Assembly: GCA_023105745.1 (NCBI GenBank)
Contig: JALGQZ010000007.1
Coordinates: 51,131,569-51,195,568, forward strand
DNA from: Austropuccinia psidii
Taxonomy: Eukaryota > Basidiomycota > Pucciniomycetes > Pucciniales > Sphaerophragmiaceae
Direction: 5' to 3'
Length of the DNA: 64,000 nucleotides
Below the pieces are notes generated by a model. It made no database searches. It saw only the letters and a program-made list of their open reading frames with translations, and had not been told where the DNA came from. Both the position numbers and the translations under genes were made by a program. Position 1 is the first letter of the stretch. Every line of letters begins with the position of its first letter. Positions 1-12,442 of the stretch are shown in pieces.

Positions 1-673
1 TCACAGGGGATCTTCTAAGTGAAGAGGGCGTGGCACTCAGTAAACTGGGACTCACTGCAGAGGGCTCAAAGAATAAGATAGGCCAAAAAACGTAAGAGTG
101 TAATGCAAGTAATATTTCTGATAAAGACTAATATAAGAGAAGAAGAAACAAGGATACAAATAATAGATAGAAGATCCAACCGCAAACAAGTCCAAGTCCA
201 CTGTTTCAACCTGTCAGAAGGAAAGAGGAGGGTTAATTAGAATATGGCCATCCAACTCATACTGTACAGGCAAAGACTAACTTAAAATCAAATAACTATA
301 ATACCCAAAAGAAGGATAAGAATAATTATAAAATAATAAATATACCAAATTAATCAAATGGGGACAAGTCCCCAGGGGGCAAAAGAGGGGCTGGTATATG
401 TGAGAATCACCAGCCCTTATCTGGAAAGAGAATTTTCATGAGAAGATTTGATGATTGAATTGAGTCTGGCCAATACAGGTCCTGAAAAGCTGTACAGGAT
501 TGGTGGTATTTAGTGATCATACAGTTTGGGAATGGTGTATCCAAGCTGTATTAGGTAATTCCATCCTGTAACAAGGCTGACAGGCTGTATTGAGGAACCA
601 GACTGCATGCATGTTTCAGCAAAGAAGATTGCTGAAACTGAATGCTGATACACACAGTGGACTTGCTGGTTTG
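1..673. other. Unassigned left flank of element E1
   Basis: No convincing coding region is visible. The only ORF of note, about 60 codons on the plus strand near 510-701, has no recognisable motif and runs into the LTR of E1. The stretch is less AT-rich than the LTR beside it. It holds a hairpin (388-416) and short direct echoes of the word CTGTA near 490-600. Its last five bases (674-678, AGGTG) are the left copy of the E1 target-site duplication, so this is pre-insertion sequence that resumes at 11384. Confidence 0.5.
388..416. repeat. Short hairpin, 8-bp arms
   Basis: GGGCTGGT at 388-395 is matched by its reverse complement ACCAGCCC at 409-416, with a 13-nt loop. It could be a foldback or a structural RNA element. 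Nothing around it assigns a role. Confidence 0.4.
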
Positions 674-678
674 AGGTG

Positions 679-2704
679 TGTAAGGTTTGACTATGAAACA
701 ATAAGTAAAATTTACTAATTTATTACTTATTGTACTCTGAATGTCCTTATAAATTGAATAAATAAGATTAAAAATATAATAATAATAAATAATTATTATT
801 ATTATGGCGTAAAATAATTATATTATTAAATAAATATAATAATATAATTTATATTATAAAAATATAATATAATAAATAAATATATTAATATAAGATAATT
901 AATACATTTAAAAAGCTCTTTATTATTGTTACCAACAAATAATAAAGGCGTAAAAAATTGTTTTTTATTAATAAAAAACAATTAATAACAATAATATTAC
1001 TAATATTAAAGTTATGAATTAATATAAATACTATTTATATTAATTAAAGAATTATTAAGAGAGTAATAATAGAGAAATTATTATAATAAGAGAAAATAAC
1101 CTACTTTTAACACTTAATATAATAATTTTGAAGTATTTTACGCCAAAAAATATAAATACAACCTTTTCAAATTGTATTTACAATAAAAATAAAGAAAATT
1201 ACAAATTATTCTGGATTTTTACGTGGAAATGAGTTTTATAGAGATTTTTTAACAAAAACAATTAAATAAATGATTTAATCACGTCAAAATAGATGATTAT
1301 AGCAAGGAGGTCTTTGGTCTTTAATAATATAATGCTTTTATATATAAAGAATAAAGAAATTACCTTTGATTTAATTGATTTAATGTTTTTGATGCGTCTG
1401 AGGGGTAAATAGAGTAAAAAGAGCTCTATTTATAGTAAATACCTCCCTCCTAGAGTCCAACAGGCTTCTAGTAGACGTGTACTGATCATATCCACTGGAA
1501 TTGATCAATATTTTAAGGTTTGAGGGTGATTACATCATGATCAAACCATATTACATCATTATTACACCATTATTTAGAGTTATCACTATAACTCTAAGTT
1601 TGATGACATCAGAGGCTTGGCAGAACCCCAAATTTCGTGGATTGTATTAGTTTTAATCATAAACTAATAGTATTCACCAATTGTATCACTCTTAAGACTG
1701 TTAAACTTAAATTAAGGTTACAGTATGTGATCATAACTGCTCAAATTAACCTCAAACTTTGATCCTCAATACCTTTTAAGATTTACACGCTACAGCAATT
1801 CAGAGAGTGAATTCTGATAGCCTGACATAACCTTATTATTCTGCCAAGAGGTTTTCATTACATCATCAAAACTCTATTTTTGATGATTTTTCTTGTAACT
1901 CATCTTTTCTGTCGAAATTCAACATTTTAAACTTCAAACCTTGATTTCAGGGGGTTATACCCTGAATTTAATAATAAAAATTACATCATTCTTCACGAAT
2001 AAACTAGTAGAATCCAACTGTATACTTTTTTTTAAGTTTGGAGCACTTTCACAACAAAGTGGTCAACAGCTCTGTTGATTTTTATCAATATTTCATCATA
2101 GGTTTTAACCTTGTTTATAACTTGTAAAATAAAGTTCATATCTGTGTTCTTACAGTAGTTACGTGGTAACTTTATTTTTGGTTCATCATTCTATCATGTA
2201 TATTTTAGGAGATATTAGCTATGATCCTTGAATATATGTGTTGACCAAAAAAGTGCATATATTCAGGATAATTCTTTAAGTATTGACTTTGGGAATTAGC
2301 TTATTAATTGTTTTATGTGTGGATTTTCATGGGGAATCCACTGGTACAATTTATTTCACATGTTGTTTCATTAGTTCTTGAGATAAATAAGGTTTTATGG
2401 TTTTTATAAGGTATTTTACCTTATAATTCCTTAAATATTGACTTTACAGATATGCCATAAAAATGGTATATGTGTATTTTTACATGGGAAATCCAATGGT
2501 ATAATTTATTTTACATGTTGATTCATTGGGTTTTGAGTTAAACCAATTTTTGTACCAATTTATGGTATTTTTTGTATATTTAAGTAATTATTTTCAAAGT
2601 ATAATTATTCTAAGTAATTTTAATATAATTATATTAAAGGTATAATTATTATTAATCTTTTTTGTGACCTTATTGGGTATGTGGTCATATCTCAAAGGCT
2701 CACA
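679..2704 (-). repeat. E1 3' LTR
   Basis: This is a 2,026-bp direct repeat of 9358-11383. It begins with TG and ends with CA. It includes a long run of A/T trinucleotide-like sequence near 770-900. On the minus strand it lies directly downstream of the polypurine tract (2705-2716). Promoter and poly(A) positions could not be fixed by eye. Confidence 0.95.
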
Positions 2705-2716
2705 TTCCCTACCACC
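2705..2716 (-). other. E1 polypurine tract
   Basis: On the minus strand the 12 bases before the 3' LTR read GGTGGTAGGGAA, the expected purine-rich primer for plus-strand DNA synthesis. E3 and E2 have equivalent tracts at 20359-20370 and 44707-44718, all ending GGGAA against the LTR. Confidence 0.85.
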
Positions 2717-2821
2717 AAAAAAGATTGTACCACAATCTGATATATGTGATTAGGGTATCATCCACTGTCCTACCTCTTCAATAGACTTTGTTAGTCTTGA
2801 AGCTCAATAATGCTTAACTTT

Positions 2822-5800
2822 TTATTTTTCAGGTTTTCTTTCATGTCTGAACCTTCTTAGTAATTTATCAGCATTTGTTATATCTTTCTCAAGTAGCCAT
2901 TCATCTTCTTGAGTTGAATTTCTATACCTTACAAGGTATTCCCTTTCTTTTTTGTTTCTTGTCCTTCTTTCTTTAAGGACTTTTACTATTTTCTTTTCCT
3001 CTCCTTTCTCCAAGGGGGGAATTTCAAGTGGGGGTTTATTTCTTAGTGGAAATAATTCCTTGTCACTTGAACTGTAAGGTTTTATCAGACTTACAGGGAA
3101 AGTTGGGTGTTTGTTCATTAGTTCACCTGTGAGTTCTAATTGCACAGCATTGGGTCCATGAAGTGCTTTTATCATAAATGGTCCTGCAAAGGAATCTTTC
3201 AATTTCTTTGGGCCTTTTATGTTATTGAAATTAAGGGTTGATACTAAAACCAAGTCCCCTATTTTGAAGTCAGGTGGCTTATGACTTTTATCCCATCTTT
3301 CTTTTGCATATTTAAAAGAATCTTGCATGCATCTGTTTGCATGGTGTCTTGCTTTGTCAAGCATTATCTTGAAACTGCTTGCTGTTGGATGTATATCCAC
3401 TAAGTCCTTTTTGAGGGTATCATAAGGAAGTCTTGGATTACAACCTTTCTCTAGCATTGCTGGTGTTTTGCCAGTAGAAGAATGGATTGATGTCTTATAT
3501 GCCAGTTCAAGTGCTGGTATTAGTGTACACCAATCATGGGTAAAACCATCAGAATCTTTGAATTCTAGCCCATAAGCACAGAATATTCTGATCATATCCT
3601 CTAGGGTCTGTATCATTCTTTCTGCTAGACCATCAGTTTGAGGATGATAAGCTGTTGAGAATGATAGCTTTGTCCCAAACAAGTTATGGAGATTTGTCCA
3701 TAATGCTGAAGTGAACTTTGGGTCTCTGTCACTTATAATATTTTGGAATAAGCCTGTGTGGCTAATAACTTTATTCCATATCATGATGGCTGTATCCATA
3801 GCTGTGTCATCTTTATGACATGGTAAGAACATGGGAGTTTTACTGTACCTGTCAACTAAGACTAGGCATGCATTATAACTCCTGTCTCCTCCTGGAGGTA
3901 AGGCTGTTACCCAATCCATATGAACTATTTCCCATGGGGATTTTGGTTCTTGGATTTGGATCATCATTCCAAATTTCTTTCCTGTGGCTCTGTTGGCTTT
4001 TTGACATCTGTCACAGGTTTGGCAGTACTCTGAAACATCTTTCTTCCAATTTGGCCACCAAGAGCAGGTTTTCACCCTCTCTAGTGTCCTATCTTCTGAG
4101 AGATGTACTGATGCAACACTATCATGACACTCATGTAAAATAGTGTTTATTAGTGTTCTGTCTGTTAAGGCCATAACACATGTGTGTTTTGTTCTATGGT
4201 ACAGGATTCCATCAAGGAGGTGAAATCTTCCTTCATCATATGCCTTTTTCCATATTTCATCTAGTTTTGATGAAAGTGATGGATCTTTGCAGTCTTTCAT
4301 TAGAAGTTGGCTTAAGATATGGCAATTTTTGTCTGTCTTATAGCTTTCTTTAACTTGGTTAAAGAATTCTGTGCCAATGTCTGTAACACATATTCCTTCT
4401 ATATGGTGCTCTTCTTGTGGTACCCATGCTGGATTGTCAGGGGTATTTGCTAGAGCCCATCTGCTAAGACCATCTGCATTTTTATGAATATTTCCAGATT
4501 TATGAACAATAGTCATATTTCCTCTATATTCTTGGATAGCAATTTGCCATCTCAGCATATGTCTATTTGGAGTCTTCATATTTAATAGTGATTTCACAGC
4601 ATTACAGTCTGTGATTACATCAAATACTGTGCCATCCAAATAATAATGCAGTTTTTCTAAAGCCCATACTAGGCATAAGCATTCCATTTGGCTTGCTCCA
4701 TACCTTGCTTCTGTTGGCTTTATCTGCCTTGAAATGAAACAAATTGGTCCTTCCACTGGTTTATCATTGATAATTTGTGTTTGGTGAAGTGCAGCACCTA
4801 GTCCTTCTCCACAAGCATCAATGTACAGTTTGAAGGGTAGTTTCCAATCTGGCATCAGAAGAAATGGGGCATTTGTTAAGGAATTTTTCAATTCTTCATA
4901 TGCCTTGACTCTTTCTTCTGTCATCTCATAGACTGTTTGTTGGTCACATAGCTTATACAAGGATTTAGCAATCTTTGCAAAGTCCTTTATATGCTGTCTA
5001 TAGTAACCAGCAAATCCTAGAAATGATTGCATTTCTTTTTTGGTTTGAGGCATTGGTTTAAGTAGTACTGCTGCTACTTTATTTTTGTCTATGCCTAGAC
5101 TAAGGCCAGATACTACATGTCCTAGGGCTTTTAATTCACTATATGCAAAATGACACTTTTTCAATGAAATTTTCATATTTACTTGGACTATTTTCTGTAG
5201 TACCCTTTCTAGTCTTGTCAGGTGATTTTCCCAAGTTTCTGAGCAAACTATGATATCATCAATGTAGATAATTAACCATCCTTCTGATAATTCTTCAGGA
5301 AATATGGTATTCATCATTCTTTGATAATGGGAAGGTGCATTTTTTATCCCAAATGGCATTCTTAAGTATTCAAAAATTTCACAATGGACTATTATTCTTA
5401 GTAGTTTCTTGGCATTGTCTGTTAAGACATTTTGATGAAAACCCTTAAGAGCATCCATAGCTGTGATGAACTTAGCTTGTGACAATTGGGTCAATGTCTC
5501 ATGGATTCTGGGTATTGGATATCTGTCTGGAATGGTATAGGTATTCAGGGCTCTGAAGTCTCCTACCATCCTTGATTTTCCATTATGCCAAGTTATAATG
5601 ACAGGTGTAGTAATCTCTACTTGTTCATTATGTCCAACCTTTCTTAATACTCCAAGGTCCATTAATTCTTTAATGTGCACCTCTAGGGCTTCTCTAGATC
5701 TTGGACTGGCTGGATAAGCAGGTCTTCTTAATAAAGGTGGGTAAGGTTTTTCTACATTAAGAATTATATCCACTTCATGTCCAATTATGGCACCTAGTGG

Positions 5801-5863
5801 CTCTTTGTCAGTTGCAAAGGCATTTTTATACTTAAATAAGAGGTCAATCAATTTTTCTTTCAT
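2822..5863 (-). CDS. pol: E1 pol: reverse transcriptase, RNase H, integrase, chromodomain
   Basis: This 1,013-residue reading frame encodes the enzymes that copy the element RNA into DNA and insert it. The RT region spans about residues 40-300, with the catalytic Asp in AMDALKG (D137) and YIDD (200-203). RNase H follows with D349, E394, D419 and D464. The integrase has a zinc-binding HHCC region (about 575-620) and a catalytic triad D650, D712, E748, with exactly 35 residues between the last two. The C-terminal 55 residues resemble a chromodomain (EYLVRY...DEWL), which in related elements guides insertion to marked chromatin. The Met start is only the first in this ORF. The same frame stays open upstream to about 5947, overlapping the gag end, so translation probably enters by frameshift or the frame was broken by an indel. 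Motifs appear intact. Confidence 0.95.
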   Translation of the reverse strand: MKEKLIDLLFKYKNAFATDKEPLGAIIGHEVDIILNVEKPYPPLLRRPAYPASPRSREALEVHIKELMDLGVLRKVGHNEQVEITTPVIITWHNGKSRMVGDFRALNTYTIPDRYPIPRIHETLTQLSQAKFITAMDALKGFHQNVLTDNAKKLLRIIVHCEIFEYLRMPFGIKNAPSHYQRMMNTIFPEELSEGWLIIYIDDIIVCSETWENHLTRLERVLQKIVQVNMKISLKKCHFAYSELKALGHVVSGLSLGIDKNKVAAVLLKPMPQTKKEMQSFLGFAGYYRQHIKDFAKIAKSLYKLCDQQTVYEMTEERVKAYEELKNSLTNAPFLLMPDWKLPFKLYIDACGEGLGAALHQTQIINDKPVEGPICFISRQIKPTEARYGASQMECLCLVWALEKLHYYLDGTVFDVITDCNAVKSLLNMKTPNRHMLRWQIAIQEYRGNMTIVHKSGNIHKNADGLSRWALANTPDNPAWVPQEEHHIEGICVTDIGTEFFNQVKESYKTDKNCHILSQLLMKDCKDPSLSSKLDEIWKKAYDEGRFHLLDGILYHRTKHTCVMALTDRTLINTILHECHDSVASVHLSEDRTLERVKTCSWWPNWKKDVSEYCQTCDRCQKANRATGKKFGMMIQIQEPKSPWEIVHMDWVTALPPGGDRSYNACLVLVDRYSKTPMFLPCHKDDTAMDTAIMIWNKVISHTGLFQNIISDRDPKFTSALWTNLHNLFGTKLSFSTAYHPQTDGLAERMIQTLEDMIRIFCAYGLEFKDSDGFTHDWCTLIPALELAYKTSIHSSTGKTPAMLEKGCNPRLPYDTLKKDLVDIHPTASSFKIMLDKARHHANRCMQDSFKYAKERWDKSHKPPDFKIGDLVLVSTLNFNNIKGPKKLKDSFAGPFMIKALHGPNAVQLELTGELMNKHPTFPVSLIKPYSSSDKELFPLRNKPPLEIPPLEKGEEKKIVKVLKERRTRNKKEREYLVRYRNSTQEDEWLLEKDITNADKLLRRFRHERKPEK

Positions 5864-5871
5864 TTTTTCTG

Positions 5872-8619
5872 TTAATTCTTGATTGAATTCTGCCTCTTTG
5901 AGTTGTTCAGATATAAAAAGTTCTTTTTCTGGATTTTTTCCCCATTCTTAATAACTGTGATTTGTTTTTTGTTATTTAAAAATCCAAACTTTTGTCTTTT
6001 ATTATCTCCCATGGTAAAATATCTATCCTTTTGGTTGGAGATATCTATACCATAGATTGATAAGTAGTCATTCCCAAGTATGAAATGATTACTAGTACAG
6101 TTGTCCATTACTACAAACTCTACTTTGATTCTGACACATTGTGAGGGATGAGGAAAAATTAGTGTTAAATCAATTATTCCAAGGGGCTTCATGCTCTCAC
6201 TTGCACTACTAAATTTGACACCTTGTATTGGCATAAGTTTTTCTTGCCAGTCTGGGACAATGGTTTTTAAATAATTTTTGCCAACACAAGTGCAATATGC
6301 TCCTGTATCCAAGTTAACCTTTCCTTCTTGGTTATTAACCATAACAATACTTATACTTGATTTTCCAGCTGTATATCCCATTCCTTTTGCAGGTTTGGTT
6401 CTATACATTTTGGCGTCTTGTATGTTTGTCACATTTGTGTCAGATGTTCCAACTTGTGGCAAGTTTGAATTAACATCCAGTACTTCATAAATTATATCAA
6501 TATTATTAATTTGTGCATTAATTATATTAATTTCATCACTTTCAGAGCTTTCTGACTCTTCTGTCTCTTTTTCAGAGTCAGATTCCTCTTCTTTGTCATT
6601 GTGGTTTTCTGTTTCCACAATTTCATTAATCTTTGCTTTTTTAAGGCAATTATTGGCTAAGTGTCCAATACCTCCACATTTATGGCATTTTCTTTGCTCA
6701 TTATTGTTGGATGTATTGGGTTTAAAGGATTCTTTTGATTTATCTTTCTTGATAAATGGTTTGTTTGGGCTTTTAATGTCCAATCTTTTCCAAGTCCTGC
6801 CAATTTTTGTTCTTGTCACTATATCTTCTAGTGCATTTATATACTCTTCTGTGGAGCATGGTTCTATACACCTGCTTCTTAGGGCATGTTCTAGTTCCCC
6901 TCCACATTTTTTAAGTATTTTCATGTGCACCATCTTCTGTGACATTTCTGGGTACAGTGCATTAAGCCTTTCAACTTGTTTTAGGAACCAAGTTAAAGGT
7001 TTATCTTTCTCTGGGTCAAAGAAAGAGTTTTCAAATGCATTTTCTATCTTATACCTCCAGGCATCATTTGCCCACTTGGTGATTATTTCTTGTTTCCACC
7101 AAGACCAGGTATTTTTACCATTTGTTTGTCTTATGCCATAATACCATCTTTTTGCAGATTTCTCAAACAATGAATGTAATCTTGCAGTGATTAATTCATC
7201 TGGTATGGCATAGTCTTCTTGTAACATGTCAATTGTTTTAATAAATGACATGTGGTCATATTCACCTTCTCCTGTGAATGTTGGCCATTCTTTTAATTGA
7301 GGTGCTTCCTTCATTAAGACTTGGTTATTATCCTGGTGACTCAAGTCTGTTATGAAGGGATTTGACAATTCCTCTTTTGTTTTAACAGGGCTTCTTATAT
7401 GAGAAAATGGTGTTGATAACTTTGGCATATTTAAATTAGCCTCATTAATTTTATCCATTTTTTCAGTAATAAGCCTTATTTCACTCTGAATATCATCTTT
7501 CAGATGCATTCTTGCTTCATCACTTTTTTCCACATGGTCCAAAAGTAATTTTTGGTGTGATGAAGTCTTTTCTTCAAATTTTTCTACAGAAATACTTAAT
7601 TTATTTAATTTTTCTGTAAGATTATCAATACTTACATCATAATTGATTGTCAAAGTTTTATCTTTGATATCTTTTATGTATTTATACAATTCTTGTTGTC
7701 CTTGTATTAATTTTTGAGTATTGTCAATTAGATTCTTTGGTTTATTATTTTCAACAATAAACTTAATGTTGTCAATTTCTTTCTTGTTTTGCACAACAAT
7801 TTTTGTTAAAGAAGATAAATTGTTATTTATTTCTTTTAGTGATAATAAACTATATTTAATTTCTTTTAGAGGTAATATACTATTTTTAATTTCTGTTAAA
7901 GTATTTACAACATCTTTGGACAAGGTTATTTCTTTGGGAAATGAGGTTGTCTCATTCTTTGCTCTTCCTTGTCCTTGAATTCCATCAAGGTTCTGGCCAT
8001 GTTGAAAACATTGTCCATGGCATCCTTTTGGATTCTTGGGATCCTGTAGCTTGGGGAATATGGTTTCCTCCAATGCTTTTTCTTGTTCTTCTTCCCTTCT
8101 TGGGGAAGTGGGTTGGCTTGAGGCTTGCTGGTAGAAGCTACTGGGGCTTCTTCCTTGGTTGCCTCCCTCTTTTTGGCATGATAATCCTTGATTTTTTTGA
8201 TTTGAGGTTTGGATGACAGTGGATTCCATCCATTGGAGTATTTCACTATCTCCTCCTCTTTGAGGAACTTTTTCAGGATGTGCCAGGAGTTCATCACTCC
8301 TTGGTGTATTTGAGGCAGCATTTCCCAGTCTTTGTCCTTGTACACTGTGCAATACTGCTTGTACTGGCTCATGTAGATGTCTATTTGAGCCCTCTGAATG
8401 TGATTTGTACCTGTTTGAGTTACTCATACTTAGTTCCAATTCAGGCTCAGATATCATGGGCATTTCTGGGACTTGCCTTTGGGATAAGGCACTTCCTTGT
8501 GTGGATTCTGTTCCACTGGGGATATTGCCCTTTCTTTTCCCTTTTGAGGGATCAATTCTACTTCTGAGTCCAGCTCCATCTGATTGGATGGAGTATTGGG
8601 AACCTCTTCTGGTAGTCAT
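5872..8619 (-). CDS. gag: E1 gag with zinc knuckle and aspartic protease
   Basis: The ORF is 915 residues. The N-terminal 300 residues are polar and low-complexity, and a predicted coiled-coil part rich in K, E, N and I follows (about 230-400). The conserved gag core ([14 protein letters not shown]...WYYGIRQ) is at about 430-600. A CCHC zinc knuckle ([14 protein letters not shown]) near residue 643 binds nucleic acid. A retropepsin-type active site LDTGA near residue 769 marks the protease that matures the polyprotein. The start ATG (8619) is supported by E2, whose gag begins with a similar M-x-(S)T-R-x-G motif. The frame ends with TAA at 5872-5874. In E3 the homologous protease runs on into RT in one frame, and in E2 only a stop codon separates them. 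The break here is therefore specific to this copy. Confidence 0.92.
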   Translation of the reverse strand: MTTRRGSQYSIQSDGAGLRSRIDPSKGKRKGNIPSGTESTQGSALSQRQVPEMPMISEPELELSMSNSNRYKSHSEGSNRHLHEPVQAVLHSVQGQRLGNAASNTPRSDELLAHPEKVPQRGGDSEILQWMESTVIQTSNQKNQGLSCQKEGGNQGRSPSSFYQQASSQPTSPRREEEQEKALEETIFPKLQDPKNPKGCHGQCFQHGQNLDGIQGQGRAKNETTSFPKEITLSKDVVNTLTEIKNSILPLKEIKYSLLSLKEINNNLSSLTKIVVQNKKEIDNIKFIVENNKPKNLIDNTQKLIQGQQELYKYIKDIKDKTLTINYDVSIDNLTEKLNKLSISVEKFEEKTSSHQKLLLDHVEKSDEARMHLKDDIQSEIRLITEKMDKINEANLNMPKLSTPFSHIRSPVKTKEELSNPFITDLSHQDNNQVLMKEAPQLKEWPTFTGEGEYDHMSFIKTIDMLQEDYAIPDELITARLHSLFEKSAKRWYYGIRQTNGKNTWSWWKQEIITKWANDAWRYKIENAFENSFFDPEKDKPLTWFLKQVERLNALYPEMSQKMVHMKILKKCGGELEHALRSRCIEPCSTEEYINALEDIVTRTKIGRTWKRLDIKSPNKPFIKKDKSKESFKPNTSNNNEQRKCHKCGGIGHLANNCLKKAKINEIVETENHNDKEEESDSEKETEESESSESDEINIINAQINNIDIIYEVLDVNSNLPQVGTSDTNVTNIQDAKMYRTKPAKGMGYTAGKSSISIVMVNNQEGKVNLDTGAYCTCVGKNYLKTIVPDWQEKLMPIQGVKFSSASESMKPLGIIDLTLIFPHPSQCVRIKVEFVVMDNCTSNHFILGNDYLSIYGIDISNQKDRYFTMGDNKRQKFGFLNNKKQITVIKNGEKIQKKNFLYLNNSKRQNSIKN

Positions 8620-8693
8620 AATTAAAGAATAAGAAAAAATAAAAGTATTTTAGAATAAAATTCTTTTATGGCAATTTAAAAAGAGGTGCTCAC

Positions 8694-8843
8694 CTTCAGA
8701 GTATTGAATGGTGGGCCCTGGAAAATCTAATTTCTTAGCTTTCTTTCTTTTGGTGATAACTGGTGTTGGAGAACTTTGACAAGTTTCTTCCACCAATCTC
8801 TCAACAGTAGCTTGGTTGTCTTCTGTTGGGTTATCTTCAAACA
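8694..8843 (-). other. E1 candidate mini-exon upstream of gag
   Basis: This 150-nt open stretch on the minus strand is preceded by a pyrimidine-rich tract ending TTTTTTAG and followed by a consensus-like donor G|GTGAGC. In the frame TG|TTT GAA GAT it encodes an acidic then basic peptide without stops. E3 (25935-26093) and E2 (50702-50899) have counterparts with the same AG|TG start and AG|GT or A|GT end, at the same distance upstream of gag. All three lengths are multiples of three. The first two bases after the acceptor are TG each time, so an upstream exon ending in A would create an ATG across the junction. Joining to an AG inside the gag start region (8605-8604) would be in frame. Splicing is inferred, not shown. 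Confidence 0.5.
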
Positions 8844-8906
8844 CTAAAAAAGACAAATAAATATAAGTCTTTTTATAAGAAGTGTTATTTTTGGCAAGAT
8901 ATGGCA

Positions 8907-9337
8907 ATTTTCCACGTAGAAATTGCTTTTATATCTTTAAAAAAGTGAAATAAATAAAGAAATGAATAAAAATGAATAAAAATAACTTTTTTTTTATTGG
9001 TTTTTAATATTTTTTAATATTTTTTATATATATTTTTATTTTTATTTTTAAAGAATAAAATAAAAAATGAATATGATTCTTATAAAATTAAATTATAATA
9101 AAAATTATTTTTAATTTATAAAATATCTCTTTTAATCACTAGAGTCACTCAAAGAAAGTTTTTGCAAGTCTAAGGATGTGAAAGACCACGTGTAAGACAG
9201 TACAATTGCTTTCCAAATGCCTCAATAGCTTTTAAAATCAATAAAATATAAAATTATTATATAATTTTATGATTATAAATATAATTTATTATTGGATAAA
9301 CCCAAATAGAATCTTTTTAAAGGTCTTTTAAGTAAAT
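8907..9337. other. E1 untranslated leader, AT-rich
   Basis: The stretch lies between the primer-binding site and the mini-exon. It is almost pure A/T with homopolymer runs, and no ORF or conserved motif is visible. It probably forms the 5' untranslated leader and possibly an intron. Confidence 0.6.
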
Positions 9338-9355
9338 ATCACGGCCAGGCCCCCA
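9338..9355 (-). other. E1 primer-binding site
   Basis: Two bases inside the 5' LTR, the minus strand reads TGGGGGCCTGGCCGTGAT. It starts with the TGG that pairs with the CCA end of a primer tRNA. E2 (51105-51122) and E3 (26566-26583 and again 26466-26482) have similar sequences at the same place. I could not assign the tRNA. Confidence 0.75.
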
Positions 9356-9357
9356 AA

Positions 9358-11383
9358 TGTAAGGTTTGACTATGAAACAATAAGTAAAATTTACTAATTT
9401 ATTACTTATTGTACTCTTAATGTCCTTATAAATTGAATAAATAAGATTAAAAATATAATAATAATAAATAATTATTATTATTATGGCGTAAAATAATTAT
9501 ATTATTAAATAAATATAATAATATAATTTATATTATAAAAATATAATATAATAAATAAATATATTAATATAAGATAATTAATATATTTAAAAAGCTCTTT
9601 ATTATTGTTACCAACAAATAATAAAGGCGTAAAAAATTGTTTTTGATTAATAAAAAACAATTAATAACAATAATATTACTAATATTAAAGTTATGAATTA
9701 ATATAAGTACTATTTATATTAATTAAAGAATTATTAAGAGAGTAATAATAGAGAAATTATTATAATAAGAGAAAATAACCTACTTTTAACACTTAATATA
9801 ATAATCTTGAAGTATTTTACGCCAAAAAATATAAATACAACCTTTTCAAATTGTATTTACAATAAAAGTAAAGCAAATTACAAATTATTCTGGATTTTTA
9901 CATGGAAATGAGTTTTATAGAGATTTTTTAACAAAAACAATTAAATAAATGATTTAATCACGTCAAAATAGATGATTATAGCAAGGAGGTCTTTGGTCTT
10001 TAATAATATAATGCTTTTATATATAAAGAATAAAGAAATTACCTTTGATTTAATTGATTTAATGTTTTTGATGCGTCTGAGGGGTAAATAGAGTAAAAAG
10101 AGCTCTATTTATAGTAAATACCTCCCTCCTAGAGTCCAACAGGCTTCTAGTAGACGTGTACTGATCATATCCACTGGAATTGATCAATATTTTAAGGTTT
10201 GAGGGTGATTACATCATGATCAAACCATATTACATCATTATTACACCATTATTTAGAGTTATCACTATAACTCTAAGTTTGATGACATCAGAGGCTTGGC
10301 AGAACCCCAAATTTCGTGTATTTTATTAGTTTTAATCATAAACTAATAGTATTCACCAATTTTATCACTCTTAAGACTGTTAAACTTAAATTAAGGTTAC
10401 AGTATGTGATCATAACTGCTCAAATTAACCTCAAACTTTGATCCTCAAGAACTTTTAAGATTTACACGCTACAGCAATTCAGAGAGTGAATTCTGATAGC
10501 CTGACATAACCTTATTATGCTGCCAAGAGCTTTTCATTACATCATCAAAACTCTATTTTTGATGATTTTTCTTGTAACTCATCTTTTCTGTTGAAATTCA
10601 ACATTTTAAACTTCAAACCTTGATTTCAGGGGGTTATACCCTGAATTTAATAATAAAAATTACATCATTCTTCACGAATGAACTAGTAGAATCCAACTGT
10701 ATACTTTTTTTTAAGTTTGGAGCACTTTCACAACAAAGTGGTCAACAGCTCTGTTGATTTTTATCAATATTTCATCATAGGTTTTAACCTTCTTTATAAC
10801 TTGTAAAATAAAGTTCATATCTGTGTTCTTACAGTAATTATGTGGTAACTTTATTTTTGGTTCATCATTCTATCATGTATATTTTAGGAGATATTAGCTA
10901 TGATCCTTGAATATATGCGTTGACCAAAAAAGTGCATATATTCAGGATAATTCTTTAAGTATTAACTTTGGGAATTAGCTTATTAATTGTTTTATGTGTG
11001 GATTTTCATGGAGAATCCACTGGTACAATTTATTTCACATGTTGTTTCATTAGTTCTTGAGATAAATAAGGTTTTATGGTTTTTATAAGGTATTTTACCT
11101 TATAATTCCTTAAATATTGACTTTACAGATATGCCATAAAAATGGTATATGTGTATTTTTCCATGGGGAATCCAATGGTATAATTTATGTTACATGTTGA
11201 TTCATTGGTTTTTGAGTTAAACCAATTTTTGTACCAATTTATGGTATTTTTTGTATATTTAAGTAATTATTTTCAAAGTATAATTATTCTAAGTAATTTT
11301 AATATAATTATATTAAAGGTATAATTATTATTAATCTTTTTTGTGACCTTATTGGGTATGTGGTCATATCTCAAAGGCTCACA
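9358..11383 (-). repeat. E1 5' LTR
   Basis: This is the 2,026-bp partner of 679-2704 and carries the element promoter in minus-strand orientation. The U5 end (CCTTACA) abuts the primer-binding site. The outer end (TGTGAGCC) abuts the right TSD copy at 11384-11388. Confidence 0.95.
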
Positions 11384-12186
11384 AGGTGTTTGAGTGGGTG
11401 TAAGTATGAATACCCTTACCCCTGATTAGTGTTTGTTACAATATCAATAACAGAAAATTTGTTGAGTAAATCTTAACTTACCTCCAAAATCTACCATTGT
11501 GATTATCTCAAAATTATCTTGCAAGCAGAGTTAAAAAGTTAAAAAATTAGATAAGGTGAGGTGAGGTGGAAAAAAATGAAAACAAAATGAGTTTTGGGTT
11601 TCAAGAAAAATGAAAAGAAGATGAGTTTTTGGTGGCAAAGAAAACAATTCTTCATCTAAGAGGTCAAAGAGCAAAACTTCAGAATATTAACATATAATTA
11701 CTTGGGTTAAAATTTAAATCATTCACAGATAAAAGGTGTTTAGTTGTTTAAATCTTAGTTACATTTTGGGGTCTTGTAGCTTACTTACATTATGTAAATG
11801 TTTTATCCTGAAACATCATAGGCTCATCTCATATCAGTAATACTTAAGAGTACAAATTTTCAAGATGACTCCTTGACCTTGAGGCCACCAAAATATTGGG
11901 ACATCTTCTTTATGTTGAAAAAACTCAAAAATTAAATTTCAAATTAATTCAAATTTGATTTTGAAATGGTTGAAATCTCTGTATTGATTCACTTTTTATA
12001 CATGGTTTTTTCATATTTATATTTAAAAATGTGTTTCATTATAATAGAAGTTAAAACCTAGGACTTTCAGTATTGAAAGTCCTATTTTGTAAAAAAAAAT
12101 ATTAAAAACAAAGAAAAAATGAGAAGTGTAATAAGTGTCAAATTTGTTTTTTCAGAATAATACTGATAAACTCACAATTTAGGCTT

Positions 12187-12219
12187 GTGGAGGATGGAGT
12201 AGGCTGCTCCATCCTCCAC
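12187..12219. repeat. 13-bp-arm hairpin
   Basis: GTGGAGGATGGAG (12187-12199) is followed after 7 nt by its exact reverse complement (12207-12219). It opens a 255-bp block (12187-12442) that is richer in G and C than its surroundings. The block also contains the direct word TGGAAACCA twice and ends with a perfect palindrome. Confidence 0.7.
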
Positions 12220-12400
12220 CTGGAAGATCATTTTCGGACAATTATTGTATTCCAAGATATGATAGCTACCATTCGTAGTATGGATGGTATCTCTCATACT
12301 GTACCATACGGATTCTGTACCTGGAAACCAATCGTTGACAGTGTTAGAATATCCGTTGGTGCTTGGAAACCAGTACTATTGCTTCCCCCAAAAGGAATTT

Positions 12401-12442
12401 CTTACATAAGATTGTCAACAACTGTTGACAATCTTATGTAAG
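12401..12442. repeat. Perfect 42-bp palindrome, 20-bp arms
   Basis: The 20 bases at 12401-12420 (starting CTTACATAAG) are repeated as an exact reverse complement at 12423-12442, with a 2-nt spacer. Perfect near-spacerless palindromes of this size are unstable, so it may be recent. No transposon terminus or TSD was recognised next to it. Confidence 0.85.

Larger units (their letters stand above)
679..11383 (-). mobile_element. E1: near-complete Ty3/Gypsy chromodomain LTR retrotransposon
   Basis: The element is 10,705 bp, read on the minus strand. It has two LTRs of equal length (679-2704 and 9358-11383), each starting TGTGAGCC and ending CCTTACA in element orientation. It is flanked by a perfect 5-bp target-site duplication AGGTG (674-678 and 11384-11388). 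The internal order is PBS, AT-rich leader with a mini-exon, gag-protease, RT, RNase H, integrase, chromodomain, PPT. This is the order of Ty3/Gypsy (Metaviridae) elements, and the C-terminal chromodomain places it among chromoviruses. By eye the two LTRs differ at about 27 of 2,026 positions with no net length change, so this is the youngest of the three elements. The one visible coding defect is a -1 frame break between gag-pro and pol. Confidence 0.95.

Noticed and set aside
5910..5947. Classical X-XXY-YYZ slippery heptamer at the E1 gag-pol overlap
   Set aside because: The A-rich runs come close (G-AAA-AAG), but the first base does not fit the canonical pattern, so programmed frameshifting is not claimed.
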